NCBI RefSeq assembly: GCF_921293095.1
Contig: NC_060248.1
Span: 74,779,243-74,843,242 of the forward strand
DNA length: 64,000 nucleotides
Reading direction: 5' to 3'
DNA from: Ischnura elegans
Taxonomy: Eukaryota > Arthropoda > Insecta > Odonata > Coenagrionidae
Position 1 is the stretch's first letter. Each line of letters starts with the position of its first letter. Positions 22,980 through 34,430 of this stretch are shown here, piece by piece. The position numbers and the translations under genes are program-made. Under the pieces are notes generated by a model. That model saw only the letters and a program-made list of their open reading frames with translations, made no database searches and was not told where the DNA came from.

Positions 22980-24640
22980 GCGAGTCGGCTAATTATCCCG
23001 TTTCCCGTCTTTTCGGTCTCTCGCCCGTCCTTTTTGATGCCTTCCGATCGCTTTTGTTTTTAGGTGTGCAGATGTGCCATGCATTCACGGTGTTGACCGT
23101 TGGGGCGGGAAAATCATCGTGCCGGCACGGGCAACTTCCGACATATGCGAGTTATCTTCGTGCTTGGACGATGTTGATGATTCAGACGGAAACTACCGCA
23201 CGATGAATAAGTTGGGATAGTGATTAGCGATACATTATAGTTCTGTTATAGCAAAAATGTCTTCGGCGCTTATGATTTTAAAACATAATTTAGTGTTTAT
23301 CAATATTCTATGCGTTATTTAAACATTACATTACATTAAAACTATTGTTGATTTTCTATTCGAATCTTTATAAGCCTTTGAATTCGAAAGGAATACTTGG
23401 ATTATTTCATGAGGTATCATAACTAGCTCAGAAATTCACTGTTTACAAATTTGTATTTCTTGTTGTTGTAATAATGTACGTATTACTCTTGGAATCCTCG
23501 AAGTCTTTTTACTTTAGCAAAACAAAACTTCTTTTAAAAAAGTTCTTTCTCTTTGCTGTGTTGCTAAATTACATATAGATAGTTATGCGTAAAATTTTCA
23601 GCAAAAGTTTGCGAAGTGGAATGCAGGAGCGTTTTCATATGATTTTTCCTCACTGTGCGAGTAAAGCTTCTGATTGTCTATGGCATCTCTAATTGATGGT
23701 GTATTTATCTATTTTAGCTGAAGATAGGTTGTACTGCACCTTAATTATTTGTCTACAAAATGTGTATTCACATAATAATGATCTATCATTGCTATTAGAG
23801 GACGCGATTTATGTGTGAAAATGTCAATTGCAATTGAGATTTTTGGGTTTATTTGCCATCGTGCATGTTGGTAAACATATCGAATGACAAATAATAAGGT
23901 ATTAAAAATTTTAGACCATAGTTGTGTGTGTCGATATGGCATAACTATTGACTTACGGAGAGTTAATTGAATATCCGTAATTTGACTGATCTCCTAAGGA
24001 AAGAAATAGTTTACTGAAGGATATCATTGGCTTAAAAAGTTTTCAATATTGTTTTCTCGTGTTTCACCTGCAGGTGAATCCACAGCATTTAAAGTAATAT
24101 GTGTATATAAGTAAGGATTTATTAGATTCACTTTCCTAATATAAGTTGTAAAAATAATTTGTGATATAAAACGCAAGGAAAGTTTCATAATATCTCAGTA
24201 TTATCGCGTTTCTGCGCTATTTAAAATGAATATCGATCCAGAGGTAATCCAGAGACGTTCTGGGGAATAAACCTATGAAATATTTGAAAAGAATTTCCAC
24301 CCATAACATTAAAAAAGGTAATGTGGCGGGCATGCTATGGGGTGTGGTTGGAGCATGTTCAAAGGGGCGATAGAATGCTTAAAACTTATGATAGAGGGAA
24401 GGATGTTGATTAAAAGGGAACGGAAGGATGGAGGATGGTACATGAAGAATGGAGATCTTGCCCAATAATTCATTGGATATCAAAGTTGAATGGGCACTGG
24501 GAAACTTGATGAATAAAATAGGTGAATTGCCCCGGAATTTGGCGAACATATATTGCGGATAAATTCTCCTCGTGTTATACTTTGGATTAATGCCTCCACA
24601 GTGACCAATATGGAGACACCGACCCGTTGGAAAATTCGAG
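22980..24640. other. presumed first intron or intergenic DNA
   Basis: The first 150 bp stay GC-rich after the donor, then the sequence turns AT-rich. No exon, repeat or RNA was recognised. ORFs at 23,745-23,942 and 24,379-24,645 are motif-free. Confidence 0.45.
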
Positions 24641-24653
24641 AACAAAGAGCCGG

Positions 24654-24968
24654 ATGGGGATCTAGTTGGTGAGGTGGCTAGAGTGTTGGCCTCCAGCCCC
24701 GTGGGTTCGGGTTAAAGTCCCGGCGCGGCGGTGGCAGGGAATTTTCAGAGACTGCCCGATCTCTGCTTGAATGTTGTGTGGAGGAGATTTTAAGGCCAAC
24801 ACTCCGTCCGTCGAATGGGACGTTAACCCGTGGTCCCCTTGGCGCCTTTTGATAAGAGCTGGCTAATGCCGACGCCGAGTTTCTCTCCACCTTCCTTACC
24901 TACCCTTCCCTCATGGCGCAAATGACCTCAGCCGTCGGTCGCCTCCTCCAAATACCAAATCAAACCAT
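24654..24968 (+). mobile_element. tRNA-derived SINE, type 2, complete, 315 bp
   Basis: It is bounded by an exact 12-bp direct repeat, ACAAAGAGCCGG (24,642-24,653 and 24,969-24,980). The head has GTTGGTGAGGTGGCTAGAGT and a B-box-like GGGTTCGGGTTAAAGTCCCG. The body has GCTTGAATGTTGTGTGGAGG, CACTCCGTCCGTCG and CCCCTTGGCGCC. The 3' part ends CCTCCAAATACCAAATCAAA. It serves as the intact reference for the interrupted copy at 4,704. Confidence 0.85.
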
Positions 24969-24984
24969 ACAAAGAGCCGGGAAA

Positions 24985-27240
24985 GCCAGGAATATTTCAT
25001 TGACCAGCTATTGTATTTTACCTTTAAGGGACAATGATTATGGAAATGATATTAAATACCCAAATTTATTTATGTATCGGTGTGCATACTATGCATTGCA
25101 CATGGACTGCATAGCTTATTCGTGATTTGGGTGGGTATTTTTTTCTGGCTAGTAGGAGTTAAATTCGGGATCTAAAATAATTATTTTTCGAAAGTTAAGG
25201 AGAAAGGTTGGTTTGTAAGCCATATAGAAACGATGTCAGTGATATTTCGAGTCGATTTATAAACAATGCGTCGCCTTAAATTATGGCTCTGCGATAACAC
25301 GGGCGAAGGCGCTACATTAGGAATCTAATCGTCTTTCTTTGAAGCGTTGGCTTTGCTCGTAAAAAAATACTACTCCATAATCATGAATAAGGAACGAACG
25401 CTCATTTCCATGTAGAGATTTTTCACGGATTGCTTTAAATATGATTATACTGGCCGTAGAAAAACGCCAGTTATGCTGAACCGACATTTTTCAGCGGGCT
25501 GCCTCGACGTGTGAGAATTTAATTATATTTTAGTCCCTAATTATTAATAAATATTCTTAAAATTATCAATATCCTCATTTCGGATTTTAACCATTACCAT
25601 AGGTGCGCAAGACTATTAATAAATACCCCAGTATCTTACAGATAACCCGGCATCACCTTCCTTTGCGCTAGCACCGTGATTTGTTTTGGGTGGTCGTTAA
25701 AACTGATTTAGTCCCTCATAAATTCGAGTCATGTTTTCTGCCGTACCCACAAAAACGGTTTTTTGACGGAGAGAGAGAGAGATTATCCGGAAAGAAGACA
25801 CATTCGCTCCGTGCGTGCGCGGTACAAATTGCTCGGGAAATTTTCGGGCACGAGAGAGCTTCCGCTGCTTTTGGGGATAAAGGATTTCTTTTGGTTTAGA
25901 ATCGATGGAAGCCGATCCTTAAAAGGGTTCGCCGTCTGTCTCTTCGATGGACTGTGAGGGGTTGTAACGATCTCTTGAACTTCCCCCAATCTTTGCCCGC
26001 CGACGCCAGCGTCGTCGGTGCCTTTATGTCAGATAAGGCTCCACACATTGGTCTGACACCTCTTCACTTATTTATTTCACCAGAAAATACGGCACAAAGG
26101 CTTAAATTGGCTTTTCCTTAAATAAATAATAGCTAAAAGATAACAAACAATAGCACAATAAATAAAAATTGACAGAAAACAAAATTTTTAAACATAAGAA
26201 GGGGCACTATTGACTAGACAATGGTGAAATATTCAGATGGCAATTTTATGGAGGATTTGTAAACAGTGGCAGAGGAAAATGGGTCTAGGGAAGGGATATT
26301 TGAAGCCCTGGAGTTAAATAAGGATGGAATTCGGTAGAACAGAGAGCGTTGTGTGATGGAAAGACGGAATCGCGGAATGTGAAGCACAGATTTATATCGC
26401 AAGCGGCAAGGAGGAATTTGAAAACAGAAAAGAGGGAGAATACTCGTACAGCAATCATCAACATCACTGAAAGGTTGATATCTAGATTTATAATTGTATA
26501 ATTTCTATATTAATATAGTAAGAAGTTATTTTTCCAATATTATTGTTGATGTAGAGCCAAGGATAAATATAAAATATGTAATTTTCGAGAAAACGGAAGA
26601 AGCACGTTTCCGTTACAAATAGCGCTATACTGACGCAATGCATCTAAGGTAACAATTTTTTTATAGAAAGTAAGCATGAAGTGTAATGAGTGAAGTGAAA
26701 TATTACTACATAACTTACATAGTCAAAGAGGGTTTCAAGGAAGTCGAAAAAATATTTTTGTCCACCTTTTTCCGTTTCCGGACCACTGTGCGCCGTCGCT
26801 TTGCCGAGAGGGGTTATAAGTGATGTCGAATCTCCTAATAGCTGCGGATTCTTCGTCCCATTATCTCTATGCATCCCTTTGTTTTCTTTCTTATTTATTC
26901 TCCTGAATAACCTACATTGTGATTTAGGTAATCCATCACAAAAGCAGATGCGGCATAGCCGGATTATCGAAAGCACCGGATTATTGGAACGTACATGAAA
27001 CAAGCACAAAACACAAAAAGCTTTTTAAGTTATATTTTGAAATTAAATGGATATAGAGACACCAACTCTCCCTACTGCTTAGGGTGTAAGTCAAGGTAGA
27101 TAAAACAAATTAATTATAAGGATTATGATGGATAACTGCAGCATAAACCGTGGACATCACTGTGACTCTGCAAAGAGCATTTCTTTTCCCGATTCAGTGG
27201 GCCAGGTAAGCAAAAATTCATGCAAATTATGATCTGACGA
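24985..27240. other. AT-rich DNA with no recognised gene
   Basis: ORFs of 60-121 codons are scattered on both strands without motifs. The longest, minus strand 26,644-27,009, ends in low-information sequence. A stretch at 25,680-26,030 is somewhat GC-richer, but no exon boundaries could be supported. Confidence 0.45.
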
Positions 27241-27254
27241 ACTCGTGCATACAT

Positions 27255-27311
27255 CTGACAAATATTTCTCGGGTTTGCATCCAGGTTAAAGCTTTTATGT
27301 AAGCCGACGTT
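27255..27311 (-). mobile_element. 57-bp Penelope-type 3'-end insertion with 12-bp target duplication
   Basis: An exact 12-bp direct repeat, TCGTGCATACAT, flanks the insert (27,243-27,254 and 27,312-27,323). On the minus strand the insert reads AACGTCGGCTTACATAAAAG, then TTAACCTGG and AAACCCGAGAA. This is the 3' end shared with the foldbacks at 49.2 and 54.1 kb and, more loosely, with the PLE copy at 45.2 kb. It is a severely 5'-truncated copy whose start coincides with the conserved GAAAC box of the hammerhead-like core. Confidence 0.65.
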
Positions 27312-27774
27312 TCGTGCATACATAATAATAAAACGAATACTTACTATGTATTGAAAAATCTTTTATTTAAAACAGAAAAAAAATTGCGGAACGAAAAGTT
27401 TATATCGCAAGTTAACGTTGTCTATTTACTTGCTGGGCTTACATTTCTGGGTCCCCATTGTTGCCAGAAAACGACTCGGTTTTTTAAAAGTATAAATCTC
27501 TAATCCGAATCAATATACTTTCAAGGGGCTTTGTTGGGACTTGAGGCACTTGTTAGACATGAATAGTTATTGATCTATGAATAATTACGATATTACAATG
27601 AATTTGTCGTAGATTTTCGGAGACCTCGAATTTTCATCGATGGCCTCTCAATTAAATTAGACCATGGTCAAATAGCTTTGGCGATATTTTTAAAACTACT
27701 TCTTTCCCCTGATAATCCTTCAAATTTTTTACTAATGTCTTTTCTTATTCCTGGAGGGAGAAAAGAGATTACAT

Positions 27775-28929
27775 AAATTCGAACTGTCTTCATCAATGAT
27801 TAGTATTTGTCATTACGTCGTGCCTCAAACAATATTTCAAGTATTGCAGTTATTAGCATTTATATTGTGAGTTTCTCCACCATTTGATGAAAAGGATCCA
27901 CTGAAAGTAGATTTGGGTGATATTTATGAGAAAAATGGGTAAATATGGCTCCGATAATTTCCTTGGACATTTACTTGTCGCGAATTCTTCGCTGTTTTCC
28001 TCTTTTCTACTCCAATTTTCTCTTTTTATCAAGTGTCACGATATTTGGCAACTTCATTCCACCTTGGAAAGAGAGACATGTGATCAAGAGCAGATACATT
28101 AGGTGGGCAGGCCTTTTTGCTCTCACTACATACACACCGTCATTCGGAGCTCTCGTAATCACATGGGTTAAGTAGTTTAACTTACAATTACATATAATTT
28201 ATCCTATTTGCCATTGATTGGCTATTTTTTAAGGTGGGTTGGGTATTATTTTATTCTTCATGTTCCATTCTAAATTAATAGCCGTTGAATTTATAATATT
28301 TGACAATGCTTTTCATTGAAACGTATTGAATGAAGCCATGTTTTATGTGACGTTGATGACGTATTTCCGTCGCAAAAAATCGGCGGAGAATGAAATTATT
28401 TTCCACACTGACATGTTTTAAAATATCCCTCAAATGGTGTTGACGGTTGGCTGAGCTTTATTTCTGTTGCTTGAATCGCCGGACCATGAAGCGAAGCGTA
28501 GTGTTTTTTTTCCTCTAGTTACGCGGAACACTCTATTATGAGATTTTCTCTTGCTGAAAATCCTCATTGTGCGCTATGCATTGATTCCTTGTAAAAATAC
28601 AGCAAATAAAAAAAATATAGTCACATTATTTTACTGAATATTGTGTGAAAAATCCTGGGATTGTATTTTTGTATTGGTTCACTGTGTCTAGAGAAGATGT
28701 TTACAAAGGAACATGCGAAAAAAGTGTTTTTTGATTAAAAACTTCGAACTTAAAAACTAAAAAATGAAATTCGACCTGTCTTCATCGATGATTCGTATCT
28801 GTCATTACGTCGTGCCTCAAACGATATTTCAAGTATCGCAATAATTTGCATTTATATTGTGCGTTTCTCCACAATAGGATGAAATGGAGCAACTGAAAGT
28901 AGATTTGGGTGATATTTATGGGAAAAAAT
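27775..28929. repeat. pair of 163-bp direct repeats, 992 bp apart
   Basis: Copies at 27,775-27,937 and 28,767-28,929 are the same length. Both begin AAATTCGA(A/C)CTGTCTTCAT, both contain GTCATTACGTCGTGCCTCAAA, and both end in GTAGATTTGGGTGATATTTATG. Most of the roughly 12 differences are transitions. No inverted ends were found, so this is a segmental duplication or two copies of an unnamed dispersed repeat. Confidence 0.85.
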
Positions 28930-29159
28930 AAGAAAAAACTTTTTTATGCGTATCATCATCCATATTGCGACGGAAATCTTTTCAGAGGCCCTATTCAGTC
29001 GGCCTTTTGTTACATCATTGTCTCGTAAGAAACCTCGATCAAAGCCCGTTTTACATGAAGCATGTCATTGTGCAGGTTAGCACTGAAAGCATTTGTGAAA
29101 TTGCGAGTCTGCGATCTCGGAATTAGAGCAAGGACTATTTTGCTACCTCGCAGCCATGC

Positions 29160-29790
29160 ATTCTCGCATGCGTTCTAGCAATGCACTTCTTTATACCGCG
29201 TAATTTTGGCTGCGCCTTCGTACTTGCGTCAGATTGCGCAGTGACGTGCCCTGTGTTTCGTTTTCCTATATAATTGTCCACACGTCATCTTACGGCACGC
29301 CCTTCGTAATCGCTTGTCGTCACTGGTGTCAATGACCTCAGCCTTATTCCTAATTCCTGTCTCTTCCACCTATTAAAAGACGCTAGAAAATCGTTGCCTA
29401 GCGACCGCTTTTGGTATTTTCCCGGGGAGCGTATCCGAGCAACCTCTGTACATAAGATATCAAATTTAACGCCAATTTAACCCAGGAAAAACTTGTTCAC
29501 GCCTCAAATGTTTTTCGCGTCGAAAATGTTTTGCGACACATTTCCGTTCGCGTCTGGTGATGGAATACGCAACAGAATCGGACGCTATAGCGAAAGCGCG
29601 ATTGTCTTGTATTTATTTTTCCTGTCGTCATTCGGCGAGCGCATGACGTGGTCGAGGGTTGTTGGCCAATTAGCGTGCGAAAAATCGCGCTTCAAGGGAA
29701 GCGAAGTGTGTGCTGAAGCTCCATTGCATTCGTCAGTGTAGTCGCTGAGTGTGTACACAATGCCCGCGCTGCGGTTGCGTGGTAGATTAT
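29160..29790 (+). promoter_or_regulatory. CpG-rich patch with CCAAT and initiator, possible promoter
   Basis: CpG density is raised over about 600 bp. GGCCAAT at about 29,664 lies about 70 bp upstream of TCAGT at 29,733-29,737, a normal CCAAT-to-start distance. There is no DPE match at +28. A short frame starting ATGCCCGCGCTGCGG at 29,760 stops after 21 codons. The 82-codon ORF at 29,493-29,741 is not supported. Confidence 0.3.
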
Positions 29791-30585
29791 TGCTCCGCTT
29801 ATGTCTCTGTCATCCGCAGGGATAGTCGTCACAGGGAAAAGCAAATTAAATTTTTGATTTTGTGAAAAATTTCATACCTGACCTTCATGCAGGTATTGTT
29901 TTCCGTCTTTATTCGAAAATATTGTTTTTTCCCCGCTTATTTTTTTAGCCTTCACAGTGCTGCCGAAATTTGTTGGTACTAGCGAAAATTGCCTGCTTAA
30001 ATTTAAGAATTTTGTAGCACTTTATGAAAAAACAAGACGTAGTTACTGTATGAGATAACATTGCAAAGTCTTTTATTTAATTGGAATGAATTTTTTGTTG
30101 ATTATAATATTTTAATACATTGGATGGGGGATAAAAAAACTGTTTTAACTTATTATGATTTAAAATCTAGTCCTAGATTGATTTCGAGTTCCAAAATTTA
30201 TTTCCGCGTCTCGTATATTTCACGCCTGAGGTTCGAAGAAATCTAGATGACAATTACTGTAGTTTCGTCTAAAACAGACAGAATTGGAAAAGAAAATTAG
30301 ATCGGTATGCACGCCTTTAAAATTAATTTGAGTTAATGGAAAATTAATTAACGTAACTATAATCAATGAGATGAGAGAGATTTCAAAAAGTGGCCTGCTC
30401 AAATATGAATGTCATAATAATCTATAAATTGCCCATATTATATGATCCATGAATTTGCTCTTTAAAATTGAAGGATGTCATCCATGACATATTTGTAATG
30501 GCACCTGCGAAAAGATTGTAGGTCCTTGCTTTAATTAGCGTCGTCATTGACAAACCTCATTAATTTTTTTTCATTCCGAGCCCAG

Positions 30586-30751
30586 CAAAAGGAAGCAAGC
30601 CGCGTAGCAAAACGAAACAATGGATTCTGTCGACTTGCTTCTTTTTACATCCGCCACCTGTCGGAGACAAGTCGCGACCACGGGACAAGCGAGTGTTCAA
30701 AACACCGAACACGAGTGGCAAAGCCTGTTTGGCTGCGAGCTTGTTTACGAG
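30586..30751 (+). CDS. candidate coding exon with start codon, unidentified protein
   Basis: A pyrimidine tract ending CATTCCGAGCCCAG forms an acceptor at 30,585. A donor GAG|GTGAGT follows 30,751. Between them ATG at 30,620, in good context (GAAACAATGG), opens 44 codons that reach the donor in phase 0. Reading on into the intron, the frame stops 11 codons later. The peptide starts MDSVDLLLFTSATCRRQV and ends CELVYE, and I recognise no family. GC content is well above the flanks and third positions are often G or C. It could be exon 2 of the gene starting at 21,016, or belong to a promoter at 29.7 kb. Other frames are also open here (plus 30,547-30,807, minus 30,560-30,805), which weakens the call. 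Confidence 0.35.
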
Positions 30752-31029
30752 GTGAGTGCATCGGAGGGAAAATTCCTTTCGAATTAATCTGGGCGCGAAA
30801 CACATGAAGGAGAGGGTCGTTCCAGTACGTACGAGTCGTTGTTGACTCTAGTCCAGGGAAAATGCGTATCGGGAGAATCCTTTCTGAAAGCGGTGTGCGA
30901 TGAACAGTTAATCATTTCGAAAAATTTAATAGGAGTTACGAAACACCAGCCACCTGTGTTGTCTCAATGGTAAACGTTCTAATGTAACATTTATGTCCTT
31001 TGGTGTACTGATAACTACGAATCGTAAAG

Positions 31030-31210
31030 ACATCTACATATTACCCTGCAAGCCACCTACTGAAGTGTTTGGCAGGGGGTGAACCTTCACAAACATCGGT
31101 CATGCACAACATTATCCATGGGGATTAAAGTTTACTTCCACGATAATACACTACGGAACATGTACGCCGCTTCATGTGACACATAAACTATGAGATTAAT
31201 CTATATCCTA
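31030..31210. repeat. dispersed repeat, copy 1
   Basis: The sequence CATCTACATATTACCCTGCA, then AGCCACCTACTG and GTTTGGCAGGGGGTG, matches the segment at 63,082 and a motif that I recall as common in insect genomes. The family cannot be named from this fragment, and its right boundary is unclear. Confidence 0.5.
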
Positions 31211-31214
31211 CTTA

Positions 31215-33885
31215 TGAAGACAATCTGCCTGTGAAGCTAAAACTTGCTGCTATAAATTTTCGGAAAATTCATAAACTTGCTTTGAGGAATGTATAAGTAA
31301 GTAAGGCACAGTACCATTCTGTTAGCTTATTACAAGTCCTAACGCTGCCGTTGCAGTCTCTTATCGATCGCAGGAAAAACGACATTATAAATCTATTTTA
31401 TCGAAATGTATTTTATGGAGAAGAGTGAGTTGCGTAAGGATGAAATTTTATAAATAAAAATGGAATAGCAATTTTATTTTTATCTTGTTCTGACCGAAGT
31501 TTATTTTCGTTAACTGCTATGTTGAGCTGAAGAAATAAAAACTTTCCTTTTTTCTACGTGACGTTTTATTTTTTTTCCGATTATGGTTTCGTTACAGGGT
31601 AACATTTTTAAAGTCCCTGTCCTGTAATGGTCGAAAAATAATTAATCGTGTGGAAGAAGCAAACTTTTAATTTCTACAGTTCCGACAATCATGGATTTTC
31701 ACGAAGTCACGCCCGCAACTATTACTTAATGACGGTGATGATAATCATGATATCAATTCTTCCTAAGACTATGAAAGTCATAAATGTAACATTATTTGGA
31801 AAGGAGCTGTCGTTTTATGCCTACGCCGGCGAAAAATCAACCCGAAAAAAATGCGAAAATGAGCGATATATCTACCTTTCCTCATTAAGCATCCGCAAGT
31901 CCTTCAACGAGCACTGTCGCAGAAAATCTGGAGTAAGCCGTTGATAGGAAGGACTCTATTGCTATATGCAACCTCATACTTGCAGACTCACATTAACGTC
32001 GTTCCCTGCTTTGTCTATGGCTTTGATTTACTCGGTCACCAGCAAAGCTACGGTCTCCCAGCTCTTTTCCCAATCACGTACATAGGCTTAGGTCCTTTGC
32101 CATGTTTGGAGACATCATTACGTAGGGGAGGCAATCCACTTCGGGTGACCCAAAACGGATTGGCAATTGGAGGCCAGAGCGGGTCGTTTATCGTAAACGG
32201 GACTGTCAGATAGCGGACGGGGTAGTGGAAAATTACAGCAACAATACCTGTTAAAAATGGAATCTCGGTGTATGTGAGGATTGAAGGCTAGGAGATTGAT
32301 TGGAGGCAAAAATGGAATTCTCATTAGACCCCAAACGAGGGTCGGGAAAAGGGACAAGGTCAATCAGGGACTCATTTCCGTCCACAAATCGCGTGTACTT
32401 GTGTCTACGCGTGTAAGGGCATGGATGTTCATCAAGCGGGCCGCGCGCTGTATGCATTGGAAATATGGGAATCAAATGAGAAGCAATGGTGCCGGAATCA
32501 ATGTAGACTAGAATTAATTAGTACGAAAACCACGTTTGAGGCATCTTTAGCATCTCATAAGTAAGCTATTTTTTTGACTTTATGTAGATGATTAAATTTT
32601 GAAGTTGCGAAAAATTGCGATGAGGAAAAAAATGAAGGTCATTTTTGGACTCATCGCTGTAAAATATAATTAGAATCTTTTACCTGAAGCATAGCCTTGA
32701 GCAATAATTAATGAAAACATTTGGTTTTTGCAGAGGCTTCGTCTTGGAGCCCAAATTATCTGCTGCAGTTTTTTTACTGATTTACTTGAATTTTTCATGG
32801 AGGAAATATAATTAAGGAAAAGTAATTATTATAAGGAAAAATAATTTTCACTTGAAATTATCGCGATTTTTCTGAACGTGAACCTCTACGATGCTCGTGT
32901 TTATGATATTTGATTTCTCCTTATATATTTCAATTTTATATAATTTCCATAATATTTGTCTTATGAAAAAATATATTTTTTTTTATTTTCAGGTATCCTG
33001 CGAATTGTAACTTAGGTAACTTAAAATACTGTATTTTATGATCGTTTTATGTGCAAATGGCATATGATTAATTACTTATTTCTTAATATTTTTAAATTCA
33101 CAGTCTTTTTTGTAGTTTTTATATACAGTATCCTCATAAAGTTCAAACTACATCTGCATTTCATGTGGTAAATTTTTTAGCATACTAATTTATGTAAGCG
33201 ACGTAGGGACGGAAAGAATTTCGGATTTTTTTTCGAAAACGCACATTTTTTAAAATTTCTGTGCAAATCCAAATTATTTGTCACTTTCAGGGATTTTTAC
33301 GCGATCAATCACTATAGTAGATTTGAAGACCTCAATGCTTGCTAAAAAAAGGAAAAGACTTCACAATAGGGCTCTTGGAGATTAACCACAGAGGTCCTCG
33401 TCCGCTTTTGGTCAGCTCCTGCCTCGCCAAATTCAGTTGGTTTCCCTTTGTCATAGACGTATACTCTCGATGAAAATGCTTCCAAAGGGTATCTTAATAA
33501 TGATTTAATTCTGGGTAAATAGTAGAGAGAAGGGAAGGAGATGAATTATTAATTAGATAGGCATTAACATAAACAATTTCTTTCACAACTCTTTGTAAAA
33601 TTTATACGCTTCGGCTACAGATTTTTTTACCGACTTAAACATCGATAGCATTTACCAATGCTATTAAATTAGTATTTATGGAAATATTTGTGGGAGAATT
33701 CTGGTTTACAGTAGTAGAAAGTACCTAACGTCGCAATCCCCACGAAAAGGTAAAAAAGTCCGATATTATATTAGTGTTTCTTTAATTAATTATTATTGCG
33801 GCGTCCGGTATCAGTTCTGTCTTCTAATCGATTTTTTCCAAAGCATATGGTTACCTGTCCAAAGGATATGCCACTATCAATAGTC
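31215..33885. other. AT-rich DNA with no recognised feature
   Basis: ORFs at 31,648-31,944, 31,941-32,213 and 32,118-32,511 (both strands) have no motif. A GGGCATGGATGTTC at about 32,420 recalls the type-1 SINE body, but no head lies upstream. Confidence 0.45.
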
Positions 33886-33889
33886 CTCA

Positions 33890-34430
33890 GATTATTTTGA
33901 TGTTGTTCTTACTCAATTCTCTTACCAGATAATCTCTAGGCACCTAAATAATTCTTGTTTTCTATCCTTCATCACCTACTCCATATATTTTATCCGAGGC
34001 CATTAATTGTCTTCCTCCCATCCTTATGTCTCATGTTGCGGTGTTGTCTTTATTTTCTTATCAAGGTTTTCAAATTATTAATCTCCCGTTCTTCTTACTA
34101 ATTCTCATTACTCACACTATCAGTCCATTTAGTCTTCATCGTTTTATAAAATTCACCTTTTCTATGCTTTCACTTCTTGACTTCTGCGCTGATGTCATCG
34201 TTTCAACATTGTTCAAATGTAATCCCTTCGTAATTGCTTCCGTACTTCAGCGCATAATTTCCCAAATGTGAGTGGATTCCCCTTTTTGAAAAATGACCTA
34301 TTTGCTTGCACTATTCCACTCCTTATATATTTCTCGATTTGTCTGTCGCTGGTTACTCCGCTTCCCAGGTAGCAGAGCTCCTTTGCCTCCTCAATGTCTT
34401 GGTTTCCTTCTTCAACCCTCATCCCTTCTA
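33890..34430 (-). pseudogene. non-LTR retrotransposon ORF2 C-terminal relic 3
   Basis: The minus-strand frame 34,213-34,422 reads IEEAKELCYLGSGVTSD, then IRSGIVQANRSFFKK and LCAEVRKQLRRDYI. This is the block that follows the RT core in endonuclease/RT non-LTR elements, where CYLGS.ITSD and I..RI..A are typical. It stops at 34,213, but related pieces continue in other frames (ETMTSAQ near 34,190, WTDSVSNE near 34,105). The copy is therefore frameshifted and dead. The catalytic RT part is missing. Confidence 0.75.

Noticed and set aside
32400..32440. Sixth type-1 SINE suggested by GGGCATGGATGTTC
   Set aside because: Only the short body motif is present. No tRNA-like head or tail could be found around it.
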